A DNA stretch of 64,000 nucleotides. Origin: Branchiostoma floridae (taxonomy: Eukaryota > Chordata > Leptocardii > Amphioxiformes > Branchiostomatidae). The notes under the pieces are model-generated. The model did no database searches and was not told the origin of the DNA. It saw nothing but the letters and a program-made list of their open reading frames with translations. Location: the NCBI RefSeq assembly GCF_000003815.2, contig NC_049981.1, forward strand, positions 20,116,581-20,180,580, in the 5' to 3' direction. Below are positions 1 to 14,700 of this stretch, piece after piece. Each line of letters opens with the position of its first letter. Within the stretch, counting starts at the first letter, position 1. The position numbers were made by a program, and so were the translations under genes.

Positions 1-3000
1 CCCTGTAAGGCCAGAAATCCCCTTTGACCTTTTGTCTCATAATGGCCAAGGTTGAACCTGCCAAAATGGATCGAACTAACTCCTCATTATCCCATCTTCC
101 TGGCTTCGGGATGAAAGCCGCTGACGCTGCGATGTAATCCGTAAATGACAACTTGTCATGACAACACGACAAAACACAGGCATTCCCAGGTATATATTTT
201 TGGGGTAAAGCAACGCTTCTTAGTTCCTGTAGCCGTTTAAGGTTGTACAATGTGTAGAATAGCTAACATGCATATTTTGACCTATAACAATAACTGGGAT
301 TGGGTACTGAGCTGAAATTCTGAGCGTCACACACAGGAGAAAAATAAATCGGCAAAGAGTCTACTAGCTCAAAGTGACATTTTTGGCAGTATTTTGGCAC
401 ACAATGTTGAGATTGGTCGATGTGCGCAGATACCCAAGCACTGTCCCATGTGATAAGGTAGCTTTTTAGGTGAAATACATGCTCCAGTATGTGTAGAGAT
501 TTTTTTACCTTAGCAACCTTCTGGTAATCAACACATATGGTTACAGTTTGTCAACTGTGGGACAAGGACTTTTATTTTAAGAAAATATTGCAACATCCTT
601 GTTATACTGAATGTTAGGGACACCAAATACCAGCACAGGAGCTCCATTCCTAAACTATGATTACATCAAACAGTGTGCATGGCGTCACCCTTCACACATG
701 AATGAATATTACATAAGGAACAGGAATGCAGAGATAAGCAGTTTATCTCTGGCTTTAGAATGTTGCACTTGTGCCTGGACCAAGCATAAACAACCTGGCT
801 GAAATTCCAGCCCAGGTGACAACCCTACCATCATGGCTGGCTAGCTTCCCAAAGAAACACAACTTATAGAACCATGACTTATTCATTTCCATCACGTTTC
901 TATCCACGTGAAATCCCTACGGCTTTTTGATACTGTAATTGTCTGCGCGGAGGCACAAAGACATCCCATTGTAACCGGCACGCGTAAATGATTCATACGT
1001 TGCCAAAGCATGAACTTGTTCCGATGGTTGACAATTGTATCCATCCAGATGCAAGTGACGGCATGGATACAGCCTAACATAGGCATATCTAAACATAGAT
1101 ATGGGCTCTGATGGCATTTCACAGAATGAAAACCTGGCTTTCAAATCATATAAATCGAAAGTACTTGAAAAATGTTTCAATTATTTTCTTTCTGGACTTC
1201 ATATAATTCCTTTATGAATGAATACTTTTAAATCAAGAAGTAGCGACGATAACATATTGGGAAAGATCAGATGATGCGTAACTATTGTGTTGGCTTGGTA
1301 GGGGTTTGTATTTTCAGTGCTCTGTCTGGTTTTCAATGTTGACTCAGAGTGTTTCTTCTTTGGGAGGGCTAAGTTACACCTCAGTGCACAGCTGCTTCTC
1401 TATACATGTCATCACACACCTGAAGTGGCTCCCAGAGACTTATACTCACCCTCAACAGAACTGAAGCCTGTCTGTCCATAGATACTCGCCTGTTATACAC
1501 ACATCCTAATCCAAACCGCCAAGGGTATAGCACAGACACTTTTCAATTTTTAATGAATACCTTTTGTTGCAAAGGGTAGACAGATGCCAACACATTCAAA
1601 ACCTTTCAATGTCATGTTGAATGCCTTGTGTGGAGTGCCTTTAACGTACAGCCGTCAAGTTAAGTCTCCCTGCTTAATTCCACAAACCCACCAAACCTGT
1701 TCTACAGGAATACAGCGTGAGAACTTCTGCTAACTAAAATAGACACACTGTTGTAACAGGTCATCTAATGTATACATTAGATGGCTATAGATATATGAAA
1801 AACAGTCAGATCTTCCTTACATGAGACAAAGGTATAGATAAAAAGAATGGAAATGTCGGAATTTTGCTGTGAGTAAAAAACTCCCAGTCATATCTTTCCA
1901 CAGCTCAGTGTTGCAGGTGTTGCGTGACAAATGTCTGCTAGCCACACATTTCAGTAGAACTCCCTGGTATATATATAGGATACATAAGATATGTAATATT
2001 CTTCCAGTTGCTTAAAGTTCAGCTGCGTGGGTGTCTTTCTTAAACTGACAAACAGCAATGCTGCTCCAGGCAACAGGGTATCTCTGTCAGACAGTTAACA
2101 CAGCTGCTGTAAGCCTGAGGACTTGTACCCCATAGTCACTGGAGTGTGGTGGGTCATCCCCTTCATGTTGTCTCTTCCATTTGTCATGCTAGTCAGGGAT
2201 AGCCAGGCATGGCACAACAAAGATGGCAGCAAGCCAAGTCATTAGTAACACACATGTCTATAGCAGCACACATGTACTAGACATTGTTTGATAAATCGTA
2301 GAGATCTTTAGCTATGGCCTACATCTTCAAAGGGCCTATTGAAGTTGATGTATGTATCATGAACAGATCCTTAACTATAAATAGTCTTCTCCTGTCAGTT
2401 GCATAAGACTTTGATCTTTTGTCTCCTTTTACAAATGGAAGCAGAGAAGATCTAAGGGGCAAAACATATAGCTAGGGGCCCCCAGTTTATATAACTATAC
2501 AGTGACATTAACATTCCCAAACATACAGTATGTATCAGGAAAAGCTTGGTAGCAAGATATATTTCCATATATTCGATGCATTGCATCAATTAGAGGAGTT
2601 GGTACATAGATCTTGATTATAAAAAAAAAAAAATCATCCTATATATGCAAATATTACATGTATGATCGCTGGTTTTCCACACTATTTTGCACAATTTGTA
2701 TCAAATGTATGGAAGGACATACCCTTGTTAAGATAGGGTTTTCTAATTTGCCTGCTAATTTACTATTTTATTTTATGTTCTGGGAATATTAGCCACAGAT
2801 ATGCTCAACATAAGCCTGGCTCTTAAAAATACATGCCGTAAACCAGTACCAGTAGAAACATACCACAAAACAACATAACGACAGTCGACCCAACAAACAG
2901 GAAATGAGTTCTATTTCTCTATATTGACCATCCTCATCTTACCAAGACATATTTTTCAAACTCAAATTCTGTTTATCCAAGCCATACAAAATGAACATGT

Positions 3001-4914
3001 CACCAATATAGCTTAGGATGCACTTACACAGATAATTTCAATGCATTTTGTCAAGATCAGCAAAAATTTCCTATACTTAAATAATTTCAGTATTGTTACG
3101 TATACAGCAAAATGAAATCGAGATAAATATTCCCATTTGATATTCTTGTTCATTATATTTGTTTAACGATCAAACTGACCCTTTAGATTGTTAACTCACC
3201 TTAAATGATACCATATGTCCTAGACATGCAACTAGTATTTGTGCAGAATGTACAAATGCCACAAGATGACCCTGGATGAATTTTGTCATTTTATCATGGC
3301 TATCCGGCTTAATTGGGTTGGCACAAGGAACCACATCATTAGTGGATACACGTAAATCAATCTCGGGGGTCTGCCAGGAAAATCTAATGTAATACCATCA
3401 GCAAACAGGTCAGAGCCAGTAATTCTGGGGATCTGAAAGCTTCGTTACATTTCACGTCATAGTCACACTTGTTCTGTTTTCAGTAAAAATTATTTCGCCC
3501 ATGGAAAATCCAACATCTCTATTTGAAGAAGCAGATCACCTCTATACTGAAACTACCACAAGTGAATGGACAAACATAGGACTGAAAATAGATCTATTGC
3601 GGGAAATTTTCATAAATTCCTAGAACAATTATTATAGTGCATTGACTCCGAAAAGGTTACTATATACTATAATATAGATAAGTCGCAGATCCTGATGTTT
3701 ATTTTCCTGAAAATGTCCAAATAATTCTAGCCAATAATATAGCTATATACTACATAACATCAGTGATGTGTTTAGCACTGTATTCCAGGCTCTTTGAAGA
3801 ACCATATTTATTCCACATTTTCAGTTGATGGTGATCTCAAGCTATGTGCATGCTGAATATATAACCTTGCTACAACACAAATTGTCATTGCCAAGGTCAG
3901 ACAATATCCAACAAAGGCACAATGTGGGAGAATAAAAATTCCCTGCCCAAAGATACATACTGTAACACCTGCACAAAGGTTCTCCTTACCCTTCTACGAT
4001 GAGAAAAACCCCTGAATGGGTGGAAGTGCCAGAGCTGCAGCGCATTTTCCATCCCGAGCACACCATGGGCCAGTCTATCTGTTACCAGTCGGGATAACCA
4101 GCACCATGTGGTGTGTGGCACGCTGCCCTGGATTAAATGTAGCCTCTCCTCTCAATCCTGCCTGGCACACAGTTCCACCTCACTGTCTCAGACAGAAGCA
4201 AGCCTACTGATCACTGCCCACACGATGAGGATGACATCAGTAAGGGAATGGGCTCAGTCCATCCACACCCTCCCGCCATCTCCACATGACTGCACAGGAA
4301 GCTGACACTGACAGCTGACAGGTAAACAAATCCCAGCAGGCATTGCAATCCAGATGGGGAGGCTTAACAACTCAGGCTGATTTTCTCTCCCAAAACCAGT
4401 AAACTGCCCATTTCTGCAACTTACCCGCTAGTCCCTGGGTGATTATCATAATTCCCACTGAGGTATAATCACATGGCCAGAAATGATATACGATCGGAAA
4501 GGAAGAGCACGTAAATGGCACGTATTCCACGCATTACCATGATCATGATTCAATTTATGTATATGTGTTAACAAAAAAACCTGTAATCAGATCATGGATT
4601 CTTTATTTCTTTGGCTTATCCATTTATGTTCAGGAGAACTGGCGAGGTTTTGCTTGGATAGATGACATTAAGTATCCCTAACAGAGGACTGTTCAGAGAA
4701 GTAATCCCCGGTTTGTTGAGCACATTCCATGGGCAGTGAACATCCCCAGTGCAAATTCTTTATCAAGAGTCTGGCCCAATTATCCAGCTGGATGTTGTGT
4801 TTTCGGCTCAGAGGCATCCACAGGCCTCAAAAGACCCCTTTTCTCTGACCTACCATCCTGCAGGCAGCCAGACAGTCTGTCTGTAATAGACTGACCCCAT
4901 AGCCCAGCCCACCT

Positions 4915-4982
4915 TTGTGTATAAATACAAAACAAAAACATAAAAATTTTGTGTATAAATACAAAACAAAAACATAAAAATT
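4915..4982. repeat. Two-copy 34-bp tandem repeat
   Basis: A 34-bp A-rich unit (TTGTGTATAAATAC followed by AAACAAAAACATAAAAATT) occurs twice in immediate succession with no visible difference between copies. It is a simple local duplication with no coding content. Confidence 0.85.
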
Positions 4983-5602
4983 TAAATATCTAACAGACAT
5001 TCAAGCACTCTGTGAATTTTATTGTGATAAACAAGATTGGGCTATTTGGTGAAGTTAAATCAGGAATCGTCTAAGATTATAAATATAAATCTGATTTATA
5101 GAGGCAGTGTCTTATTAGTCTGTGTAACGCAAATTCCAATTAAATCAGGCAAATGCCTTATATATTGTTCTCAAAATTATTTTGTACCTTTAGTACCTAC
5201 AAAATGAAATTTGATTGAATTGATCTTTCTTATATTTAAGTTTTAAATTATGAAATCTTTTCCTTCAGTTTCAGTTTATACAATTGTATCAAGTTCAGGT
5301 AACAGGTGGGCATTTGGAGCCCTGAATCCACTTGAGAGAAAACAGCACCAGTTCTATTCTGGTTATAGAATGTGATGTGCCAAGCTATTTCCACTCCCCA
5401 TGGATAACAACTATTCTGTTTGGGAGGAAATTTAGTGTAAACAAACTCTTATATGTCTAGTAGAATTCTTGACCCTTAACCACATGCCTCTTCTATAATC
5501 ACAAACAAGTCTTAAGTTTCTGGAAGCTCTTGAATACCAGCTGTAACACTAGTTCACCTTTATCCACCAGGTAACCCTTATCTACCAGTTTTTAAAAACA
5601 GT

Positions 5603-5702
5603 GTATTTAGGGATATCAAGTCGATGGACAGTGATTTAAAACTACAATATTGAAATACTGCAATTTCAAACCATTATCCATCGACTTGATATCCCTAAAT
5701 AC
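5603..5702. mobile_element. Short inverted-repeat element (MITE-like)
   Basis: Two perfect 26-bp inverted arms (5603-5628 and 5677-5702, starting GTATTTAGGGATATC) enclose about 48 bp of AT-rich DNA. Both sides are flanked by a similar TTTTTAAAAACA tract, which could be a target duplication. There is no coding capacity. A short nonautonomous DNA transposon is the simplest reading; the superfamily is not determined. Confidence 0.7.
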
Positions 5703-6290
5703 CTTTTTTAAAAACAACGTATCCATATGTAAACTAGCAAATTACAATCCGATGTTTGCCTTCTTCGTTTCCAAGCAGCAGAGTATCAACTTGTAGACGT
5801 GTTCCATCATGTTGAATACCAATGGGAGTTTAAGTAAGTGATCAATCAGACAAAGCTTCCACAAGACCTAACAGAGGGGGTTGTGTAAATAGTGCAGAGC
5901 AATGTTTTCTTCTTCTTGATAGTTTGAGCAAACATCTGTATCTTTCTGATTTCATGCCAAATACGTAACGTGAACTGAAAGAGTATCTTAAACCCTTGTC
6001 ACATTATATCATGGGGTGAAAAAGAGAAAGCTGAGAAAAGGCATGACATCACAAGAACAGAAATCTAACCATAATGATAGTAATTATCACATAGATGATA
6101 ATAGTTCTAACCCATGTCAACACCAACAATAATCACAATGAATAACAAGAAATAGCCCTAATTTCTAGGCTGATTTTCCTCTAAAGATGACGGTAGAAGC
6201 AAGAGATGATTATTTGCTACAAGCTGAAAAGAAAAAGGAAAGAAACCAAAGAAGAGTCTTTCAAATTAATGGAGGGTAATGTTCCTATGA

Positions 6291-6420
6291 AGGACGTCCC
6301 TGTATCTCAATTGGTAGCAGCCTCACAGTTAAGCTCTTAGCCTGGAATTCAAGGGGGTGCCTTATTATGTGTAGTGAAGCCCCCCACCCCCAAAAATATA
6401 CTGCTCCTCAAACAGCAAGG
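6291..6420 (+). repeat. tRNA-derived SINE-like repeat
   Basis: The segment contains a tRNA-like A box (TATCTCAATTGGTAGCAGCC, compare TAGCTCAGTTGGTAGAGC of tRNAs). About 40 bp later comes a weaker B-box-like GGAATTCAAGG, followed by a C-rich tail. The tRNA fold is not intact, so this is a SINE or a decayed tRNA pseudogene rather than a functional tRNA. Confidence 0.5.
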
Positions 6421-7111
6421 AAACTTGCTATCTTATGCTGGCAAAAACAAACAAATGAAGATTCTAAATGATTTCCATTTGTGGTTCATTCATCTTTGAT
6501 GCTTTGGGTTACCGCCCAATATTTCACCACAGACCATCATAATGATCCAATTATACCCAATTAGTGCTTAATAAATAATTCATGCACAAGATGTACATTT
6601 TTGGGCTAGGAATTAGAAAGCCTCAAAGGCTAAGACTTTGTCCTTGATCATTCAGGTCAGGAAAGAGCTGTACATTTTTTTCCAGATATATTCATATTGC
6701 CCTTAAATTTAAAAAATAAAACTGCAAATATATATAATATTCCTTGGTAGGTCACTTCAATGTCGAAAATCTGAATTCTAATTTAGCGTCAATTTCAACA
6801 TTTAGAATAAATCATGTTGAAATTGACTTTCATGTCTTTAAATAGATGCAAAATTAAAGCTGAAAAGGCACAAGTCAATCAAAAAGCATGGATCTTTCTA
6901 GAACACAATGTCTTGATTCTGTGATAAATGCTGAAGTTATTGACATATTTGAAGTTAATGAAACTTCCTAAATTTCCAGTGTCTATCCGAAACTTGTGTC
7001 ATTTCTGAATGTATAAGTTTTGGGTTAATAAGGATCACATGGTAAACCTAAGGATAGTCTGAGACACATGTTTATGTATCATTGTCACAGTCATAACTGA
7101 CTGGATGGCTG

Positions 7112-7132
7112 TTCAGCACCACGGTAAGGGCG
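7112..7132 (+). promoter_or_regulatory. Candidate RE1/NRSE (REST-type) site
   Basis: The 21-bp stretch begins TTCAGCACCACGG, identical to the first 13 positions of the canonical RE1/NRSE, and continues TAAGGGCG where the consensus has ACAGCGCC. By eye 17 of 21 positions match. It sits in a GC-richer island (7080-7480) of otherwise AT-rich DNA, which suggests a regulatory block. Whether this organism has a REST-like factor is not known from the sequence. Confidence 0.4.
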
Positions 7133-8021
7133 GCGGCATGCTTCTTTCTCCTTGCTCACAAAATCAGGCATTACTCAGGAATGTTGCAACATTTTGAACC
7201 CATGTTGTTGCACAAATGCACTGGATCAGCAGAGTAGAGAGGGGACCCCATCTCCGCAGGGAACGGCCATTATTCCATCAAATCCCCCAGGTTGTATCCA
7301 AGAAACAAACGTTAAAAACATCATATTTTATTCATACAATTAACTACTACGGAGGCGGGTGTGCCCGGTTTGCTGCACGCTCCCCTTTTCTTCTGCACAA
7401 TTACAGAATTAGGCGGCAAAACAGGAGGCAAGGCCGTGGCACATCTGTGTGGATCACAATGGCATTGCGTGAGGTGTTCTAAGAGAAAATAGTACTAATA
7501 CCAACAATATACGTTTATAACCTTGTCCATTCAAGTGAGTCACCATTCCAATGGTATGTTATCATTCTGTAAAAAAAATAACCAAACTCTTAAACTACCT
7601 CAACTGCATCTTACATTGATGTATTGTATAAGGTGTACATACATTATCAAAACATGAAGTCCATTGTTGGTTGTGTAGAATTTCATTTCAGGCCTACATC
7701 TATTTTGGCATCAACAACAACAGTTATATTCAGACAAAAAAATTAATGGGACAATCAATTTTGCACCACAATCCATTATGCTTTAAACATCTTTGAACAG
7801 AAAGAAACTTTTCCAAACATCAACCTTAGAGCCTCGCCTATTCATTTATGAATGTGAGAAGTTCATGCATATTTACATTATCAACAATACCATTGTATGA
7901 ACCAAAATGTCAGTGTTCTAATTTTACATATGGCATTATCAATCATCTCATCTTTATATGATATAATCAATCATTGCCTGGCAAACATATCTTGCACATA
8001 TACATATACACTGTTTCTCTC

Positions 8022-8087
8022 AAACACACACAGACACACACACACAGACACACACACAGACACACACACAAACACACACACACACAC
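8022..8087. repeat. CA microsatellite with CAGACA interruptions
   Basis: A run of (CA)n interrupted regularly by G (ACACACAGAC units). Low-complexity DNA; the open frame across it is meaningless. Confidence 0.95.
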
Positions 8088-11000
8088 GAGAATGCTCAAG
8101 TCTTCGTCTCTCTTTAATAGTATCTTATATACTTTAGAAGGCTGAGGGTGATACAGAGCCTCCTAGCAGATTTACTTTGAAGTGCATTTAAACATGTAGG
8201 CGAAAGAATCAGTAACTGAAGGTAATGCAAAGAGCAGAACAATGGTACGAAATGCCAACATGATGTTTCTAATATTTACTTAGGTAGCTTACATAGTAGC
8301 TTATCTAATCCAGCAGTTCAATTTGCCCCTTTGCTGGACTGAGTAACCTTGAAACCCTTTGTCTGAGGCAGTCATTGAATCTTGCTAAAAATAAACCCTT
8401 CCCACAAAGAACAAAAGCAACTTCTGTGACATGGTAAACCTACATGTAGTCCATACACATTCATGTGTTTGTCCACACAACAAATTGGCTGTGGATGCTA
8501 GTTTATTTTGGATATCATTACTTTTAATTTTTTTTCTAAAGATAGCATCTGATTATTAGAACAGTAGGGAGTAAAATGGTAGTTTTACAAATGGCCCAGG
8601 TAACTCAAAGTGTGCCTTCTTTAATTTAATGATGGCTTTTCAAAGATTTGAAAGTTTTGAACTATGTACTGGTTACCTTCAATTTGGAAACTGGAAAATG
8701 TATTGCATATAAGCCTTGAACTGCAACTTGATGCTCAAAAGTAGAAATTCACACATTTAGATTTACACATTTTAAAAAAAACACAACAAAACTCTTTCTT
8801 TCAAGGTATTTCTGCCATGAATTCCGTAACTATGGAGATATATGACTTTAATCAAAGTTGATCAGATTTTCCGAAGTGCCATTGTCGTGGATTCGTGTTT
8901 TGTAAAATGCACCAGTACATGTATTACAAAACACACACATGTGCATGTATATGTCCAAAGACGATTGGTTATCGTGACTGAACCTTGAAGCCAGCTTAAC
9001 TGGAAACAATGTGTTTAGGTGGATGTGGCTGAACTTGTAAGGACTTAACGGAACATTTGCGTGTGACGCCTGACAAACCAGGATGTGTTCAGCAGGCAGA
9101 CGCAACGTTGGCGACACTAAATACTGCAGCCTAGCAACACGAGTGGCACCAAACACATGGCAGCCAGGCACTGCAACCGTTTTTCAGCACTGGGAGGGTT
9201 GCTTTCAAAAGGTGTTGTCTTTTGTTAAGTACTGAACTAAATACACATGATTATGCTGCCAGGTAATATCAGTCGGATACAAGACACTTGGTGTCCAACA
9301 TCTTCAAATGCTTGTCTTTTGACAAGTTGGTTTAACTTGGACAGATAAAAATCTGACAGAATAAATGTACAACTGCTGCTAATCCTTGAGTATTAGATAC
9401 GGAACTGTCTTGTTCACTTGTAAAAGATCAACACCAGTTAATGGAAATATATGTGCCCATTTTATGGTACAGGCTCTCAACAAAGTTGAGACGATGATAT
9501 GGCAGTTGAACACTGAGAGGGTATTTGGGTAGGAGTCACCAACCACCGGAGCCTAGGCTTCACACTTATAGTCACCTGTGAGTAAGGAACAAAGGCAGCG
9601 GACATCCAATATGATCTACAATATACTGCCATTATTGTTGCCGTTACTCGATACCCTCACGAAATCGCTGTGTTGTACCCAAAACACGGTCACCTAAAAA
9701 GTCAATGAGGTGTCAAAGCAAAGCCCTCTTCACAAAAACATGGTGTGATTAGCTCGAACACGGACACGTTGAAGATGCCTTCCATCTGTGTTCCTTAGTT
9801 TATGATATAAATGACAAATCTTGCAAACCAAAGGAGCAAATTTGGACAACAAACTTTTAATAAGAGCATGGCAGCTTCCTTTTTAACTCGACACTCAGTC
9901 TCACTTATCCAAGAATGAGTAATGATCGTTAAATGGAAAACCTACTTAATGGGAACTTGTAGCGTACAACGACATTGTTCGTAGGAAATTGACCTATCCA
10001 TGGGAGGCTGCATTCGCTACTTCGGTGTCCTCTGCGGTTCATTCATGTCAATGGTGGTGGTTATGTAGCAGGATATGGACACAACATACACACCAAAATG
10101 GCTATTTCGTGTTGTCACAAATAACAAAACAGGTGAAACCAATAGCTTTGCTTGGGATGAAGGTACCAATCTGTATTTTATTTCAGACACCCTTCTATGA
10201 CATTGCAACAATGCAAAACACCTTCTAACCAGTATGATGCTAAGATCTCATCATATCTATGTTTTTTTTTAAAATCAGGAAAACATGGAATATCTACCTT
10301 TCATTTTTCAACTTCTTGATGAATGTAATGTAACATGTAAGCTGGAAGGGAAGGGAATGAATGGTTTGTATATGTCGTTTCTTTTACAGTGAGTGTATAT
10401 AAAAATGATATTTTTTGACTTTCCAATATCTTTCCAACTGGTTTGAACAGTTAGTTCTCAAGAAAACCAGTCTTTTCTTAACAATCATTTACATGGCAGG
10501 AAGGAATTAGGAAACAATTTATTCATACAGGTTATCTAAATCCCTAATACCAATTTTTGACCTTTTGAAGTCAGCACTCTTCCGGCCAATATAGCTTTAC
10601 AATATAGCGAACTGGGGTAACCACGATCAACAGACCAAAACAGATACCATGGTGGTATAGCAGGGGGTAATATAATATAATGTAATGAGTGATTGGACGC
10701 GAACAGTTTTTACAATATCCACTTACAGTAAGTTATACAAATTACCCCGGTGCTAACAAATATGGGGTGAGTCTTGGGTCAGCAAAGTTATGATGCTTTC
10801 TCTGTCATTCTTAAGACAAAGACACAAGGATAAATGATCGACATAACTATTGAATACAAAAAGACCTGTAGGTTTTCTCTTAAGGACAAACTAAGTGATT
10901 ATGATAATCAAAAAATTGACAGCATAAATGCCATCTAATGAAAGTAAATAATAATGTATCGTATATGGATGTTTATCCCAATTTTAACAAAAATAGTTTC

Positions 11001-11744
11001 AAGTTTAATACTTTGGTAGCAGTAGGAGACAAACTTCATAATGCTATGACAGCTTAATTTATTTTTATCTCCCCATCTAAATGTTTTGTACAGTACTGTT
11101 TAAGTCTGACCTTTACATGAAAAAGTGAACTAGATGATTATAGAGAGTGGCTTGTTCACTGTAAATATTCACAAGACATGACAGGTGCCAAAAATATTAA
11201 TGTACTTTACATACAATTTAACATGTAACCAGGTCAGTCTCCAGGAGTAGGCAAGCTGTAGCTGTGTTGTTGGTGTCATTACCGTTTTGTGACTTGTTAC
11301 GAACAAGAGATTGGAGACCTCATATCATATTCTAATTCATATTTATGCGAATGACTTTCACATCTGCATGATCTATGCTTGGTTTTGTAAACCTTAACTA
11401 ACTTACTCAGGTCAAAATGTTGACAATCCAATCATGAAAAAAATTATGGCACTTTTGCATTAATTATGCACATCAGGAACTTCTATAGATTCTATAGATA
11501 CTAAGTTAGCATAGGCTAGCATAAACACTAGATATTAGCAAAGATTCAGATACTCCATGATACCAAACTAACAACAAAATGTGTCTTTGTATGTTGGAAG
11601 TATAATGCATAACAGTGACAACCACTCATCACACAGGTTCCTAAATAACTTTCCTGCATTTTAATGGCATTTTGTCTGTAACCATCATGCCAGGGTTGCT
11701 CAGTATATACGATGGTAACAAATTGGAAGGCACTTTGGTATTGA

Positions 11745-14700
11745 GTGTATCAATGGTTTATTCAAACATACATATACATACATACATGGATATACTAAAA
11801 CAACGTTGCAGCCTTTCATACAATGCTGTAAAACTGGCTGAATTAAGTTAGTTTTAGTCTTAAAAGCATCTTAATATATACAATATAACATATTTAACAA
11901 TAATTGCTGCACACAAAGGCTTACATGAGCAGTAATCAAGATTCCATGTAGTAGTCATGTGACTATAAACATGCTATAAATCAGTATTTAAGAGTGTGGA
12001 CAAGTATGGAATAGCACTGTTTCTGTACCTATCATGTCTGGCAAAAGGTATGCTAAGCTCGAGCCCTCGTTTTAAGTCTCTGTTGTGAACTTCATTACGG
12101 GTAGCTGGCAACCAGCTTCGAAAAATGGGTGAATTAAACATGGATTTCGCGAACTTAAGACATAGAAATTCTCTTCTTGCTTTTAAAGTGTTCATATTTA
12201 GCCTACATAGAGCTTCGGTATAACAAGTATATTCGCTGCCCAGAATGATTCTTAGCGCACGCTTTTGTATGCGTTCTAATGCATCCGATTGTTGACATGT
12301 TAAACCTGGATGCCATACTGGGGCCGCATATTCCATGATAGGTCGGACATATAATAGGTAAATCTCACAGAGATCTTCAGTGCAGACACCAAAGCGTTTT
12401 AGTTTTTTAAGCAAAAAAAGGCGACAGCTTCCTTTTTTTATAATGACGTTAGTATGTTTTCCCCATTTCAAGTCCGCAGACATCCAGATACCTAGTATAC
12501 AGGCATCTTCAGTGTACTCCAAGGCTTTGCCATTCAGTAATAACACAGGGGGTAGAGGGGGATCCTTCATGAAGGAAATACACATTAATTTGCACTTATC
12601 ATCGTTCAATGTCATACGGTTTTCGGATGACCATGTATCTAGTTGGTTAATTGTTGTCTGCATTGAGCTCTCTTCACTGAATAATCTACTCTCTTTTAAC
12701 GACAGATCATCAACATACTTCCATCTATCCAGAAAAAATTGCATTGCATCATTCACATATACTAGAAACAGGATCGGCCCTAGTTTTGTCCCCTGTGGGA
12801 CACCAGAGGCAATTTTTTCCCAACTGGAAATAACGCCTCGGTACCGGACACATTGTGTACGCTCAGTCAGAAAATCACAAAGCCATGGTAAAATACAAGT
12901 ACGCACACCACATGTTAACAATTTACGGATTAAGATAGTATGATCAATTCTATCAAACGCTTTGCTAAAATCAGTCAGCAAAACAGTGTGGATGCTTTTA
13001 GGAGTCTCAGCACCGCGAAGAATTGAATCAATCATACTAATCAAGTAGTGGACAGATGAGCGCCCTTTTCTACTGCCATATTGATTTGGATCCAGAATTT
13101 TGTCAATGTCTTGGAAAATCCATTTTGAAATGAACGATTCAAACGTTTTCATAAAAACAGAAGTAAGTGATATTGGTCTTAGATGCTCTACTGACGCCGG
13201 GACTTTCTTTGGAATTGGGGCAATAATGGCTTCTTTCCATTGTTTGGGAACACGTCCCTCTTCCAATGAGCAGTTGAAAATATGGGCAAGAATTTCACTA
13301 AATTCGACAGCAAATGTTTTGACAATTTTCGGGGAAATGTTATCAGGGCCGCAACTTTTCCTGGCATCAAGGCGCTTCAAGATTTCATGAACCTCATATG
13401 AATGTATATGCGGAGGTTTGGAAGGAGAAGGCAGGTAAGATGGCAATGACTCAAGATCAAGGCATGGAAGTTCGTTAACAATGTCAGAAAAGTGATGATT
13501 GATTACATTAGCAATATCATTGTCAGTCAGAGGAGTGCTGCTGGGCACAGACACTGATACGCTCCGCTTGGAATTTAGTATGTTGCGTAGACACACGTGC
13601 CACCTGGCCGGATTCTCCTTCTTTAACACATGGATCTTACAAACATAATATCTTTTCCTTGCCTCAATACACAGTCGATTTACACTGTTTCTTAGCTTTC
13701 TATACAATGCCATATTGCCAGAGTGAAAAGCTTGCTGTCTCTTCTTAATAAGTGATTTGATATGGGGAGTAATCCATTCCTTATCAGTATTGTGTTTAAC
13801 GACAGATTTCATAGGGAAATGATGGTCTATTCTACTTTGGAGAGTTTTATAGAAAATATTAGCTTTAGTTTGGATGTCGTGGGCATCAAAAACTTCAATC
13901 CACGGGTGGGAGGAAATCCACCGTCCAAAAGAGCGGACCTCGGAGTCCTTAAAAGGGCGAATTTTTGACCTCGTTTTCGTATTGATAGCTTTGTAGTCAC
14001 TGGGAAACCATAACACAGTATTGTGGTCGCTCATTCCTAAGGGCTCCTCAATCCTAGGAATTTGGTAAAATGGCTTCAAATTGGTAATAATTAAATCAAG
14101 AATGGCTTCTCCCCTAGTAGGCTGTCTGACCAGCTGTTTTAGCTGGGCTCCATTAAGAATATTGCTAATATCACATCTATTAAAATCTCCTAAAACACAA
14201 ATTCCTGCAAGTGGGTACCTAGTATTAATCTTATCAATGCTATCAATAATATGTCTACGTAACAATTCTTGGCTGGGTGACGCCGGAGGATTATAAACAG
14301 CACAAATGGCAATATTTGCAATGGAACGTGGTAGCCAAAAGGGCTTAGCCCATACCCACAGACATTCAAGTTCTGTAGGTATTTCTATGAAGTCTATGAT
14401 CTCAGCATGTATGGAATCCTTAACATATATAGCAACACCCCCACCACGGCTTTCCTTACGACATATAGAGAAAAGGTTAAAGCCATCAATATGTGTACAT
14501 TCCGGAGGGTGTTCATGAGTAAACCAAGTTTCAGAAATTACGGCTATATCAATCCCATAACTATTCAAAGAATCAGACAAATCATCCATCTTATTCAACA
14601 ATGATCGAGCATTACTAAGCAAAAAAGATGGAGCAGTACAGCAGAGATGGAGCATTACAGCAGGCCCCGAGTGTCTATACTTGATGATATCTATTTCTGT

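Larger units (their letters stand above)
1..11744. other. Gene-poor stretch, intronic or intergenic
   Basis: No exon chain could be assembled on either strand. Open frames are short, unspliced and lack recognisable domains. The sequence is AT-rich with a few more GC-rich islands (about 890-1150, 3990-4310, 7080-7480, 8870-9180, 9960-10100) that could be conserved regulatory DNA but show no codon signature I can defend. If the orphan first exon at 23,619-23,671 (minus strand) is real, this stretch may be its large introns. Individually recognisable repeats inside it are listed separately. Confidence 0.6.

Noticed and set aside
4387-4455. Possible 33-nt cassette exon on the minus strand with good CAG and GTAAGT borders
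   Set aside because: No flanking exon or frame to join it; sites of this quality occur by chance in 64 kb.
12380-12943. 187-codon plus-strand open frame
   Set aside because: It is the antisense shadow of the LINE ORF2, with no domain and unnatural composition.
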